Source of the DNA: Mucilaginibacter tundrae
GTDB taxonomy: Bacteria > Bacteroidota > Bacteroidia > Sphingobacteriales > Sphingobacteriaceae
NCBI RefSeq assembly: GCF_013408825.1
Contig: NZ_JACCBZ010000005.1
Span: 310,001-374,000, forward strand
Direction of reading: 5' to 3'
DNA length: 64,000 nucleotides
Shown: positions 24,773 through 32,892 of the stretch, in pieces
Position numbering within the stretch: position 1 is the stretch's first letter
Layout: each line of letters begins with the position of its first letter
Program-made: the position numbers and the translations under genes
The notes under the pieces: model-generated
The model's input: only the letters and a program-made list of their open reading frames with translations
What the model was told of the DNA's origin: nothing
Database searches by the model: none

Positions 24773-25396
24773 TTACTCGCCAATTTTTGTTTGATCCTGC
24801 ATTAATAAATCAACTGCAAGCGCCAAAATATCCCCGGCGATCTGCTGACCGATCTCGTCGTTTTCGCCAGTACGCAATGACTCCAAAATATCAAGCAAAG
24901 TGTAGGAACTACCGCTTCTCGTTGTTATAAAAGGCTTGTTTTGCTCTTCGATAGTGTGTCTAAATATCCATTGTTCTAGAGCGCCATCAACGCGAAGATT
25001 AATGTGGTTTTCAGCTTCCTTAATAATTGCCAATATCTCTTTTGCTGGCTTATCCCGCTGTACGATATACCATGCATGTCCATTTATGAGGTTTTTAAGT
25101 CCTTCTCTTGAAATTTGCTCGATGTTGCCAGTCATCACGATAAAACAGACTAACGCGCTTTTTTTGGTGATTTCGTTAAAAATATCGACTCCGACCTCTT
25201 GACCATTGAACATAATGTCCAGCAATACAATTATCTTTTGTGATAAATTCTGTTCAATAAATTTTTCGCCGTCGCTCGAATTTTGGAATAAATGAATGTT
25301 TTCCGCAGGATATCCGGTTTCTAAAAAACCATAAAGTGGCTGATCCTTTGTAAAATCATCGTCGATTACGACGATCAGTGGCTTATCAATTGCCAT
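24773..25396 (-). CDS. response regulator receiver-domain protein with non-standard output
   Basis: Residues 1-125 form a receiver domain: acidic pocket Asp12-Asp14 (VVIDDDFTKDQ), phospho-acceptor Asp60 in IIVLLDIMFNG, Thr89 in FIVMTGN, and Lys116 in VQRDKPAKEI. The last 80 residues (ALEQWIFRHTIEEQN, YTLLDILESLRTG) have no HTH I can see and may be a small helical dimerisation or docking region. It is sandwiched between a double-GHKL kinase-like gene (3-bp gap) and the caspase-like protease (TAAATG junction). The most direct reading is that it passes the kinase signal to the protease. Confidence 0.85.
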   Translation of the reverse strand: MAIDKPLIVVIDDDFTKDQPLYGFLETGYPAENIHLFQNSSDGEKFIEQNLSQKIIVLLDIMFNGQEVGVDIFNEITKKSALVCFIVMTGNIEQISREGLKNLINGHAWYIVQRDKPAKEILAIIKEAENHINLRVDGALEQWIFRHTIEEQNKPFITTRSGSSYTLLDILESLRTGENDEIGQQIAGDILALAVDLLMQDQTKIGE

Positions 25397-25399
25397 AAA

Positions 25400-27520
25400 T
25401 TATTTTTTTAAAGGTAAGGTCAATTTGAAACTTGCCCCCTTAGGAGCAAAAACGCTATTCACGAGCTCAATGCTGCCATTGAGCGCCTTCATTCTCGAAC
25501 GGGCGATAAATAATCCAAGTCCCGCGCCGCCCTCTTCAGCTGTCGTCGTTTTGAACATTTCGAACATCTTGTCGCGAATTTTCGGGTCAACGCCAGTTCC
25601 ATTGTCGGAAAATATGATTGTCAGCTTATCGCTATCTACGTAACTTTCGCACAATATTTTTTTCTCCGACTCTTTTGCCAACGCTTTTCTAGAGTTGGAA
25701 ATCAAATTTGATAAGACATCTTCTAGAAATTTGCGTTTCCCTGTGAGCTGAATATTTTCTTTGATATCAATATTGACAGCAATGCCCTCTTTTTCAAAGA
25801 TGATCTCATGGGCTCCTTTGAGTACGCTGTTGATCACATCTTTTACTGAGAAATCACTATCCTCAAGGTCAACCTGAGCATAGCTTAGCATAAAGTCAAC
25901 AAGGGTACTGATGACTTCGGTCTGGCTATATATCAATCGAGCGTATTCATGAAACTTATCATTTTTACGCGGATCCGGAAAAAACTCTACGATATATTCG
26001 GCCCCTTGTTTTGCAGGAGCAAGCGCAAAACGTATACCATGAGCCAGTTCATTTGCAAAGTCTTGCAAAGACATTAAGCTGAGGTAAAGTTCTTCTTTTC
26101 TTAAAAATTCTTGTTCAGAGGTTTCGGTTTCCTTAACGCCTTCTGTTACCTTATCCGACGCGTCTTTAGCTTTCGCAACCGCCGGGGCTAATACATTCTT
26201 TAGTTCAGGACGCTCCTTAATAATTCTATTTAACGTCTTCGAAACATCTTTAACATCTGCGGATGCCCGTCTGAGGTTATTTTGAACACGTACTTTATTC
26301 TCTTTACGCTTAACGGCACGGTATTTTGCTAATTCATCAATTTGTTCAATAACAAATTCTTTTAGCCGACGGTACTCAGGGGTATCATCAAAATCTTGCC
26401 TATTGGTTGCGTCAAGAATTGCCGGGTTACCGTCCCTTGTTATATGGATGATGCCAATAAACTGGCGAGTGCTTAATTTATCGAATGCCTCTTGAAAACG
26501 ACGCTTATCAATCCCGAGGATATCTCGTCGTTTGTCTAATACGCTTTCATATTCAGCGAACGGGGTAGATATTACACCGTCGCGATATATTTTAACACCT
26601 TCAATGTAATTTGAGGTGTTTTTATACTTGGCTTTAAATTGTGTTTGCGCATCAGCATTAAAATAATAAAAATCCATCGAAATGGGTCCGAATATTTCCG
26701 GCTCAACGTAATACGGAACAAACTCTTGTTTTTCTTCATCAAAGTGCACTACGCCCTGCTGGTGCTTTTTATAGTCAAAAGTTGCAGAGACGTGAACTGT
26801 TGCCAGATTTTCAATAGGCTCAGGCACAACCTTTCTTTTCTCCATCTCAAGAGACTCGGCCTCTAAAAATATGTCGAATGGGGGATCCAGTTTGAAAAGA
26901 GTGGGTAGTATTCTGCCCAATTGATTTTCAAGCCGCAGGAGCATTTCTTTGTCCCAAGCCTCATGCAACATTGTTATCTCAAGTTGTGTCCCGTGGCCAT
27001 CGTCAAATAAACCATTGTCGCCGATGTATTCATAATCATTTTCGAGTTCGGTAAATAGCTTTTGCTGATTGTTAGCGCCATTTTGCGTTACCTGATTCTC
27101 ATATTCCGACCAATTGATAGTGACTTTTAAAGTATCCGAATCATTTTTCCTTTTGGTGTAAATTTGCAAATGGCCGCCTAATTTATCCGTGGCGAATCTT
27201 CCCACCCCTTTTTCACCAATATAACGTCGATTAAATGGCGGATCTGAAAAAGTTTTGCCGCGTTTACTTGATGTTCCCACAACCAGCCATTTATCCGTAA
27301 TATCCTGCAAACTCATGCCTGACCCATTATCTCGGATTATGATGATGCTTTTAGATCCCCGATTTTCTACATTTAAAAAATCTAGTTCAACCTTCGTAGA
27401 ATTAGCATCATAGCAATTCTTAACGAGTTCGTAAATAGCAGTTATTCGGTCGGTAATCAACCCCCGTCCCAAAAGCTTAAAAGTGCTTGCGTCGAATCTC
27501 CACTTAAGCTTTCCGCCCAT
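25400..27520 (-). CDS. double-GHKL ATPase, sensor histidine kinase-like
   Basis: The 706-residue protein has two GHKL ATP-binding domains. The first is Hsp90/MutL/MORC-like: N-box ELVKNCYDAN (Glu31), DNGSGM at 64-69, and GEKGVGRFA near 102-110. The second, at the C-terminus, is histidine-kinase-like: LSNLISNSRKAL, FSDNGTGVDP and GGAGLGLFIARSRM (about residues 600-665). In between, NELAHGIRFALAP near residue 492 resembles a HisKA phospho-acceptor box. No membrane segment or signal peptide is present, so it senses something inside the cell. It overlaps the methyltransferase gene by 17 bp and precedes the response regulator by 3 bp. Hsp90/MORC-type ATPases linked to m5C methyltransferases are known; this combination with a receiver and a caspase-like protease is not one I recognise. 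Confidence 0.85.
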   Translation of the reverse strand: MGGKLKWRFDASTFKLLGRGLITDRITAIYELVKNCYDANSTKVELDFLNVENRGSKSIIIIRDNGSGMSLQDITDKWLVVGTSSKRGKTFSDPPFNRRYIGEKGVGRFATDKLGGHLQIYTKRKNDSDTLKVTINWSEYENQVTQNGANNQQKLFTELENDYEYIGDNGLFDDGHGTQLEITMLHEAWDKEMLLRLENQLGRILPTLFKLDPPFDIFLEAESLEMEKRKVVPEPIENLATVHVSATFDYKKHQQGVVHFDEEKQEFVPYYVEPEIFGPISMDFYYFNADAQTQFKAKYKNTSNYIEGVKIYRDGVISTPFAEYESVLDKRRDILGIDKRRFQEAFDKLSTRQFIGIIHITRDGNPAILDATNRQDFDDTPEYRRLKEFVIEQIDELAKYRAVKRKENKVRVQNNLRRASADVKDVSKTLNRIIKERPELKNVLAPAVAKAKDASDKVTEGVKETETSEQEFLRKEELYLSLMSLQDFANELAHGIRFALAPAKQGAEYIVEFFPDPRKNDKFHEYARLIYSQTEVISTLVDFMLSYAQVDLEDSDFSVKDVINSVLKGAHEIIFEKEGIAVNIDIKENIQLTGKRKFLEDVLSNLISNSRKALAKESEKKILCESYVDSDKLTIIFSDNGTGVDPKIRDKMFEMFKTTTAEEGGAGLGLFIARSRMKALNGSIELVNSVFAPKGASFKLTLPLKK

Positions 27521-28613
27521 CGAAATTATATTGAGTTAAATGATTTAATATGCTTTTTCCAATGGACTCGCCAAGTTTTGGAGGCACCGCATTGCCGATA
27601 TGTCTCGCCAGGATTGACACGCTCAGTTCCTGTTCCTCATTGTTGAATTTATAGTTTTCCGGAAACGACTGTAACAATGCGGCTTCGCGCAGCGAAATAG
27701 CTCTATTTTGCATGGGGTGTCCGTAACTTCCATTGCTTAGTCCCGTGCAATGCGTAGTCAATGTCGGAGCGGGTTTATTCCAAGACATTCTGCCATATGC
27801 ACTGGTAAACGTTTTGCCCATATTGGTGTCGCGGCACGTTAAACCTTCAAGCAGATGGGCTGGCCATTCTGTCCAATTGCCGCCTTCTGAAGTTGCCATT
27901 ATTCGCTGCTTGTTAGCAGGGCTTAACTTACGGGCTCTATGCAACCTGTCATTCGGATGAATCTCTCCATCCTCTACCGGAGGCAAATGACTAATTGCAT
28001 CCGCGACAGTAGGCACATTTGCATTTTCAAATAGCTTTGGAATTAAGTCAACCTTCCCAAATTTCGAAGCAAATAAAATAAGCCTGTATCGCCTTTGAGG
28101 CACGCCATAATTTGCCGCATTAACTTTATAGGTAGATACGATATAACCTAATGCTTCAAGTTTTTGAATAAAATCCTTTATAACAACTCCGTTTTTGTGG
28201 CTCATAAGTTGAGGCACATTTTCCATAGAAACGATGCTCGGATTAACCTTTTCGATAAGGTCTGCAAAAGAATATAGCAACCTCCATTTGCCTTCTTTGT
28301 CTTCACGTTCGCCAGGCACCTGGGAGAACGGCTGACACGGGGCACAGCCAACTAAAATTCTAAGGCTGTTTTTAGGATAAAGCTTTATAACTTCTTTTGC
28401 CTTAATAGTTGTTACGTCCCGGTGTAAAAACTTTGATTTATTATTTTGTTCAAAAGCGAAATCGCAAGTTTTGTCATAGTCAATACCAGCAATAACATTC
28501 AATCCGACATCTTGCATTCCGCGGGTTAGGCCGCCAATTCCGCAAAAAACGTCAACTACCGCTATGTTCTTTTTTTGAGATTTTTTTGCAATAATTTCGA
28601 CTTTTTGTTTCAT
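27504..28613 (-). CDS. DNA (cytosine-5) methyltransferase
   Basis: The ATG at 28613 (MKQKVEIIAKKSQKKN) is chosen: it puts the promoter-like elements at 28643-28681 upstream, whereas a longer frame from 28685 would run over them. Motifs are complete: VFCGIGGLTRGM (SAM loop), GCAPCQPFS with catalytic Cys93, VSMENVP, QRRYR and the C-terminal SLREAALLQSFPENY. The protein has 369 residues. The target site cannot be read from sequence. The gene begins a five-gene minus-strand operon (sensor, receiver, protease, Vsr) with no visible restriction endonuclease, so methylation may mark self-DNA for a signalling-based defence. Confidence 0.95.
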   Translation of the reverse strand: MKQKVEIIAKKSQKKNIAVVDVFCGIGGLTRGMQDVGLNVIAGIDYDKTCDFAFEQNNKSKFLHRDVTTIKAKEVIKLYPKNSLRILVGCAPCQPFSQVPGEREDKEGKWRLLYSFADLIEKVNPSIVSMENVPQLMSHKNGVVIKDFIQKLEALGYIVSTYKVNAANYGVPQRRYRLILFASKFGKVDLIPKLFENANVPTVADAISHLPPVEDGEIHPNDRLHRARKLSPANKQRIMATSEGGNWTEWPAHLLEGLTCRDTNMGKTFTSAYGRMSWNKPAPTLTTHCTGLSNGSYGHPMQNRAISLREAALLQSFPENYKFNNEEQELSVSILARHIGNAVPPKLGESIGKSILNHLTQYNFDGRKA

Positions 28614-28642
28614 TAATTTATAAAAAATTATTATAAGTTTAT

Positions 28643-28681
28643 TTATATAGCCGTTTTTTATGCTATATAAGGACAAATGTA
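28643..28681 (-). promoter_or_regulatory. promoter and 9-bp inverted-repeat operator of the methyltransferase operon
   Basis: On the minus strand TACATTTG (28674-28681) exactly fits the Bacteroidota -7 consensus TAnnTTTG. Just downstream, TTATATAGC (28643-28651) and GCTATATAA (28662-28670) form a perfect 9-bp inverted repeat with a 10-bp spacer, i.e. about where transcription should start and 30-57 bp before the ATG. Such placement favours a repressor site. No separate regulator gene is seen in the operon; the methyltransferase or the receiver could bind it. Confidence 0.5.
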
Positions 28682-28847
28682 TCAATAAGATAGCAAGGGA
28701 AAAATATATGTGCTAAAATAGCTAGCACCGGAGTGCGTTTGATTTACAAACGCTGAAGTGATTTGCGGAACTCTAAGCGAAAAAATTGCATAACTGTTGT
28801 GTTTTAGGTTTAAATAATATTTACTAATATATATGATATTTCTTATT

Positions 28848-30830
28848 TCAACTAGTTTTCTTTATTATTAAGTGGGAGAGCGAAGGATCACTCAACAACC
28901 GCTCCATTTCCAGCTCAATAATATCCCTGATATCCTGCTTAATCTGCAAATAATTCCGCTCTACAATAGCGCTGTTAATCTTCCTAACCTCCGGTAATGG
29001 CACATAAGCATCAATCTCTTTTTTCAGCGCCGCATGGTCATTCACAATCTCGCAATGAAATGCTTTTAGTTCAATTTTGCAGTCCGGGTTATCAGCCACC
29101 ATACCTACGAATTCACCCGAACTCAATGCCGAGATGCGGGAAGGCGGCACGGCAGCTTCCAATTGCTTCGAGCGGCTGATCGAAGTGTCGCTGCGGTTAA
29201 TGGACAGGCTCTCCCTGTCCTGCATGATACGCCCGATTTTTTCGGATACGCTTTTGGCGGTATCACCGGACACCTGTCCGACCGCCATGTTACCAGTGAT
29301 ATTCATAATCACATCGGCCTGTTCGCGCCCGTAATCCTTGCGCAGCTGGCTGGCATCCTGGATGCCCAGACAAGTAGAAATTAAGTTACTGCGGCCTGTT
29401 GAAATGGTGGGTATGATGTCCGTTGTCAGGGTGGGGAACTCGTCAAATACCAGGCTGCATTTGAGCTTATCCTTTTGGTTGATGATCTTTAACAGGCGGT
29501 TGGTAAACAGCGACAATACCGCGCCGTAGATCTGTATCTTTTGCGGGTTGTTGCCCATGCAAACGATCTTCGGCTCCTTCGGATTGTTAATGTCCAGTGT
29601 AAATTCGTTGCCAGACAAAACAAAATACAATTGCGGCGAGGCGATACGCGCCATAGTGATCTTGGCTGAGGCAATCTGCCCCTCCAGCTGCTCCACCGCA
29701 TCCCGTTTGTAGGCACTAATAAAAGGATTGATCAGCACATCAATTTCTTTTTGCGTACTTAATAACGTGAACAAGCTGTCATAATCAGCCTGCATCAGCT
29801 CGATGACATGTGGCAGCGTGCAGAACTCGCCGTCGTTATATTTACGCAGGTACCAGATAATGGCGGTCAGGAAGTTGATGGGCGATTCCACAAAGAAATC
29901 ACCCTGTTTTTTGATCCACTCCCGGTTGAGGCCGAGCAAGATCGTACGTGCCGATTCTACCGCATCGGTGAGATCCAGCAAAGCAGAAGGATCCAAAGGA
30001 TTACAGCGGCTGCTACGGGACAGGTCATCAAAATTGATTGAAAAAAACTTGGGCGCGACCTTATAATTACCCTTAAATTTCAGCCAGGTATTGTAAGCGA
30101 TGACCGCCAGATCCGGCATCTTAAAATCATAAACGAACATGGCAAATCCCTTGCGGATATGCTGGGTTATGACGTGCCGGATAATAAAGTAGCTCTTGCC
30201 CGAACCCGGCGAACCTAACACCAGCAGCGCCCTGAACAAATTGATAAAATTGATCCAGCCGTTGCGTTCCTTACCTTTCAGGATATATTTTACCGGCAGG
30301 TTCACCGAGAATTCGTTTTCCAACAGGCGTTCCTCCTGCGGGAAGGTCTCCTGGTCGCGGTTAAAGATGTCGCCGGTCAGCTTATCCCGGATGATGCGGG
30401 ACAGCATGGTGCCGCCGCTCATCATGAGCAAGTAACCCAAAGATGTCACGCCCATATACAGGAGCGCGACCCATTCCATTTTCAGCGGGAGCAACAGAAA
30501 AAAGTAGCTGACGAGGAAAAAGAAGAGCCCGGTAATGAGATACAGCACAGCCGATTTGGCGGTCTGCTTTTCATCCTTTTTACCACGAACCCCGATCAGC
30601 GCGATAGCTAGAAAGGCCAGCGCGATCAGCTTTGATTTTAAAAAGTTGCTGAACAGTCCCGTGCGGACGATGTTAGCCAGCAGACGGTCGGTTAATGCCG
30701 ATACCCAATGCCAATGAACGAACGCCCCGTAACACACTTCATAAAAATGCAATAGCAGTACTGCTATACTGATCAGCCTGGTCATATCCAGGATCTTGCG
30801 CATCGCCTGGTCGTTCTCTCCCGTCTGCAT
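28848..30830 (-). CDS. conjugative coupling protein (VirD4/TraG-like T4CP)
   Basis: The 660-residue protein has several N-terminal membrane segments (AVLYLITGLFFFLVSYFFLL, then VALLYMGVTSLGYLLMMSG) before an ATPase domain with Walker A LGSPGSGKSYFIIRHV (about residue 210) and Walker B SLVFDEFPTL (about 463). N-terminal LLLHFYEVCYGAF resembles the YWFCY segment of Bacteroidota mobilization T4CPs. It delivers relaxase-bound DNA to a conjugation channel. It lies downstream of the relaxase gene on the same strand. No channel genes are present, so transfer would depend on a helper element. Confidence 0.9.
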   Translation of the reverse strand: MQTGENDQAMRKILDMTRLISIAVLLLHFYEVCYGAFVHWHWVSALTDRLLANIVRTGLFSNFLKSKLIALAFLAIALIGVRGKKDEKQTAKSAVLYLITGLFFFLVSYFFLLLPLKMEWVALLYMGVTSLGYLLMMSGGTMLSRIIRDKLTGDIFNRDQETFPQEERLLENEFSVNLPVKYILKGKERNGWINFINLFRALLVLGSPGSGKSYFIIRHVITQHIRKGFAMFVYDFKMPDLAVIAYNTWLKFKGNYKVAPKFFSINFDDLSRSSRCNPLDPSALLDLTDAVESARTILLGLNREWIKKQGDFFVESPINFLTAIIWYLRKYNDGEFCTLPHVIELMQADYDSLFTLLSTQKEIDVLINPFISAYKRDAVEQLEGQIASAKITMARIASPQLYFVLSGNEFTLDINNPKEPKIVCMGNNPQKIQIYGAVLSLFTNRLLKIINQKDKLKCSLVFDEFPTLTTDIIPTISTGRSNLISTCLGIQDASQLRKDYGREQADVIMNITGNMAVGQVSGDTAKSVSEKIGRIMQDRESLSINRSDTSISRSKQLEAAVPPSRISALSSGEFVGMVADNPDCKIELKAFHCEIVNDHAALKKEIDAYVPLPEVRKINSAIVERNYLQIKQDIRDIIELEMERLLSDPSLSHLIIKKTS

Positions 30831-31014
30831 AAATCACCCTCCCAACCGTCTACTTAGAGACAGCTTTTCTAATCATTCTCACCTTATTCATCACACCTGA
30901 ATAACTCTTCATTCTACTATCCCAGAACCAAAAATCCGGGCACAGCTATAGATAGCCATCCTCTCCCTACGGAGTAAACGGACAATAAAAACCCTCAAAA
31001 AATCAATAGGAAAC

Positions 31015-32313
31015 TTAGCCCGCAGACAGCCGCAGCCGCTTTTTCTTCTTCCTTTTCCGCTTCAGTTCCGAATCCATCGCCTGTTGGGCATCTCCGGCAT
31101 CAAGCAGCACTTCAGCTAAACCAAAGCCACTACCATTCCCACTTTCAACACCAGCAAAATCATGCGGAAAATCACGCCCTTTAACCCCGTTTGCGTGGCC
31201 GCCCTGTTCCATTTTTTCCGCTTCGCCGTTTTGTTTTTTCCCCTCACCTGCGCCCGTGTCCAGGCAGCGTTCCCGTATGGCGTTGGCGCTGTAAGCTTTG
31301 CCTAAATTGCTGCCGTTGAAAACGCATTTGCTCTGATGGTCAACATAGGTGACACCATAGATCAAACCCTCCTCATTTCGCCGAATCACCGTATCCACTC
31401 CCTGTTTTTTCAAAGCCGCTACCAAACCTTCAATGCTTTTATCACGTCCCAGGAAATACAGGTCTATCGCATTTTTCAGACGCAACTTTGCTTTAGGGTC
31501 ATCCTTCGCCTGCTTATTCGCTTCAAACTTCCCATCCAGAAATTTCAGTGTCGTATCCTTAAAAAACAGGCTGGCCTTAATCGGCACACCAACCTTGTTA
31601 CCTTTTTCGTCCAGCACCCGGTAAACCAAACCACTGTGTTTGAATATCCGGGAGTTCTCTTCCCCACGGTCAGCGACGATATTGTATAGCCGCAATGCTG
31701 CGTTCAATTCCGCCAGCGAAGCATATTTGTATAAAAACAAAATGGTTTGCAATACATTGCCGATGGCGCGTTTCGTTTCTGATTTACCATAAAGCACCCG
31801 CGCCGCATTGACCGGCTTCAGCTTGTAAGCCCGCTGCAATTTGCTTTCTTCAGCCTTAATCAAACCATATTTAATTTCAATTTCCTTGCGCGCCGGTTCT
31901 GATTTTCGCTTACCCAAATTATGCAGGTGTATTGCCTTGCCATCCGGCTGAATATTTGTTGTCACAATATGTAAATGCGGATGCCCCGCATCCTCGTGCC
32001 GGTATAATAAATAAGGCTGACCGGCAAAGCCAAGCTTATCTAAATACTCCTCCGCAATCGTCTTCAATAAATCGTCCGGCAGCTTTTCGGACGGGTCGAA
32101 ATTGAGCGAAATATGAACACTATTATACTTCGTACGCTGGTTCAATTCCGTCAGCATTTCCAGCCGCCGCAGCTTCTGGTGAAAGTTCAGATCAGCGGCA
32201 TCCACTGGGTAAAAACCCGCCTCCAAACAGACCGCTAAACCTGCCTTTACTTTCTGCTCATTATAGTTTAAAATATTGCGCAGGCTGGTCGATTGATGGA
32301 TCACTGCAACCAT
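31015..32313 (-). CDS. relaxase/mobilization nuclease (MOBP-like)
   Basis: The relaxase nicks oriT and pilots the strand. The N-terminal domain shows a candidate catalytic Tyr17 (LNYNEQK), SVHISLNFDPSEKL, and the 3-His motif RHEDAGHPHLHIV (His111, His113, His115). The remaining 300 residues carry a Lys/Arg-rich linker and end in KRKRKKKKRLRL. The length (432) fits Bacteroidota MobA/MobB relaxases. It overlaps the RHH accessory gene by 13 bp and lies about 450 bp downstream of a hairpin cluster that may be oriT. Confidence 0.92.
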   Translation of the reverse strand: MVAVIHQSTSLRNILNYNEQKVKAGLAVCLEAGFYPVDAADLNFHQKLRRLEMLTELNQRTKYNSVHISLNFDPSEKLPDDLLKTIAEEYLDKLGFAGQPYLLYRHEDAGHPHLHIVTTNIQPDGKAIHLHNLGKRKSEPARKEIEIKYGLIKAEESKLQRAYKLKPVNAARVLYGKSETKRAIGNVLQTILFLYKYASLAELNAALRLYNIVADRGEENSRIFKHSGLVYRVLDEKGNKVGVPIKASLFFKDTTLKFLDGKFEANKQAKDDPKAKLRLKNAIDLYFLGRDKSIEGLVAALKKQGVDTVIRRNEEGLIYGVTYVDHQSKCVFNGSNLGKAYSANAIRERCLDTGAGEGKKQNGEAEKMEQGGHANGVKGRDFPHDFAGVESGNGSGFGLAEVLLDAGDAQQAMDSELKRKRKKKKRLRLSAG

Positions 32314-32693
32314 GCCGAAGACAATAATTTCAAGCGGCTTTGAATGCTTTCCACCGCCGCAAAAAAGCGTTCTTTATCCCGCTCAAAACGTCGAAGCCAT
32401 TCCTGCATCTGTGGTGAATGGTCGAGCATATTTAGACGGTGCACCGCCTGGTTAAAATTCACCCCGATAGCATTCAATTCGCGCCGCAGCAAAGCCATTT
32501 CTTCCAGCAATTCATCCTTTGACTGGTCACGCGTAAACACCGTAAAAGACTGGCCGAATAACAGCCGCCTGACATACTCGCTCAGCTTGCGCACCGTTGA
32601 CCGCTTCCAGTTCTTTTCCAACTCGCCGTATTCATCGGCCGTCAGGCGCAACCCGATAATCCGCTTCCTGCCCGTATCTTTCTCACCCATCAT
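32301..32693 (-). CDS. MobC-type relaxosome accessory protein (ribbon-helix-helix)
   Basis: The 130-residue protein begins with a ribbon-helix-helix-like strand and helix (KRIIGLRLTADEYGELEK, then RKLSEYVRRLLFG) and continues with ELNAIGVNFNQAVHRLNML, the signature of MobC-family relaxosome proteins that bind oriT and help open it. It overlaps the relaxase gene by 13 bp (translational coupling). It is the first gene after the oriT candidate, as expected. A 151-codon frame on the other strand over the same DNA is a shadow. Confidence 0.87.
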   Translation of the reverse strand: MMGEKDTGRKRIIGLRLTADEYGELEKNWKRSTVRKLSEYVRRLLFGQSFTVFTRDQSKDELLEEMALLRRELNAIGVNFNQAVHRLNMLDHSPQMQEWLRRFERDKERFFAAVESIQSRLKLLSSAWLQ

Positions 32694-32776
32694 TCATCCT
32701 CCAATATCAACAGCTTACGCCAAACCGAATACATCCAAAACCAGGTTCCTAACCGCCCCCGACTTCGGAGAGGGGT

Positions 32777-32857
32777 GGCAAGATTTCAATTGTTGTTAAA
32801 CAATTGTACATCTTGCCGATTGCAAAACGGGCAATCTCCCCGCTGTCTGACGACAGC
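32777..32857. other. oriT candidate: three consecutive inverted repeats
   Basis: Three hairpins lie in a row between primase and MobC genes. (a) GGCAAGAT...AATTGT (32777-32793) pairs with ACAATTGTACATCTTGCC (32800-32817), an interrupted 14-15-bp stem. (b) GATTGC (32818-32823) pairs with GCAATC (32831-32836). (c) GCTGTC (32842-32847) pairs with GACAGC (32852-32857) around a 4-nt loop. Inverted repeats beside a nic site just upstream of mob genes are typical of oriT. The nic position cannot be fixed from sequence. One hairpin could also act as the primase terminator. Confidence 0.55.
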
Positions 32858-32892
32858 CAAAAAACACAAAACCCGGCAAAGTCTATACCGTA

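Noticed and set aside
23681..28613. Reading the methyltransferase-Vsr locus as a standard type II R-M system
   Set aside because: No gene between or beside them shows restriction endonuclease motifs; the intervening genes are a GHKL sensor, receiver and caspase-like protein. DUF6602 at 20851 is a possible nuclease but is three genes away from Vsr's neighbours and not family-typical.
28614..28685. N-terminal extension of the methyltransferase to an ATG at 28685
   Set aside because: It would run over the promoter-like box and inverted repeat, and its residues (Ile/Leu/Tyr-rich) are unlike a methyltransferase N-terminus.
32344..32799. 151-codon plus-strand frame opposite the MobC-type gene
   Set aside because: It is Ser/Arg-rich, lies fully on the other strand of a gene with clear family motifs and has no domain of its own; judged a shadow.
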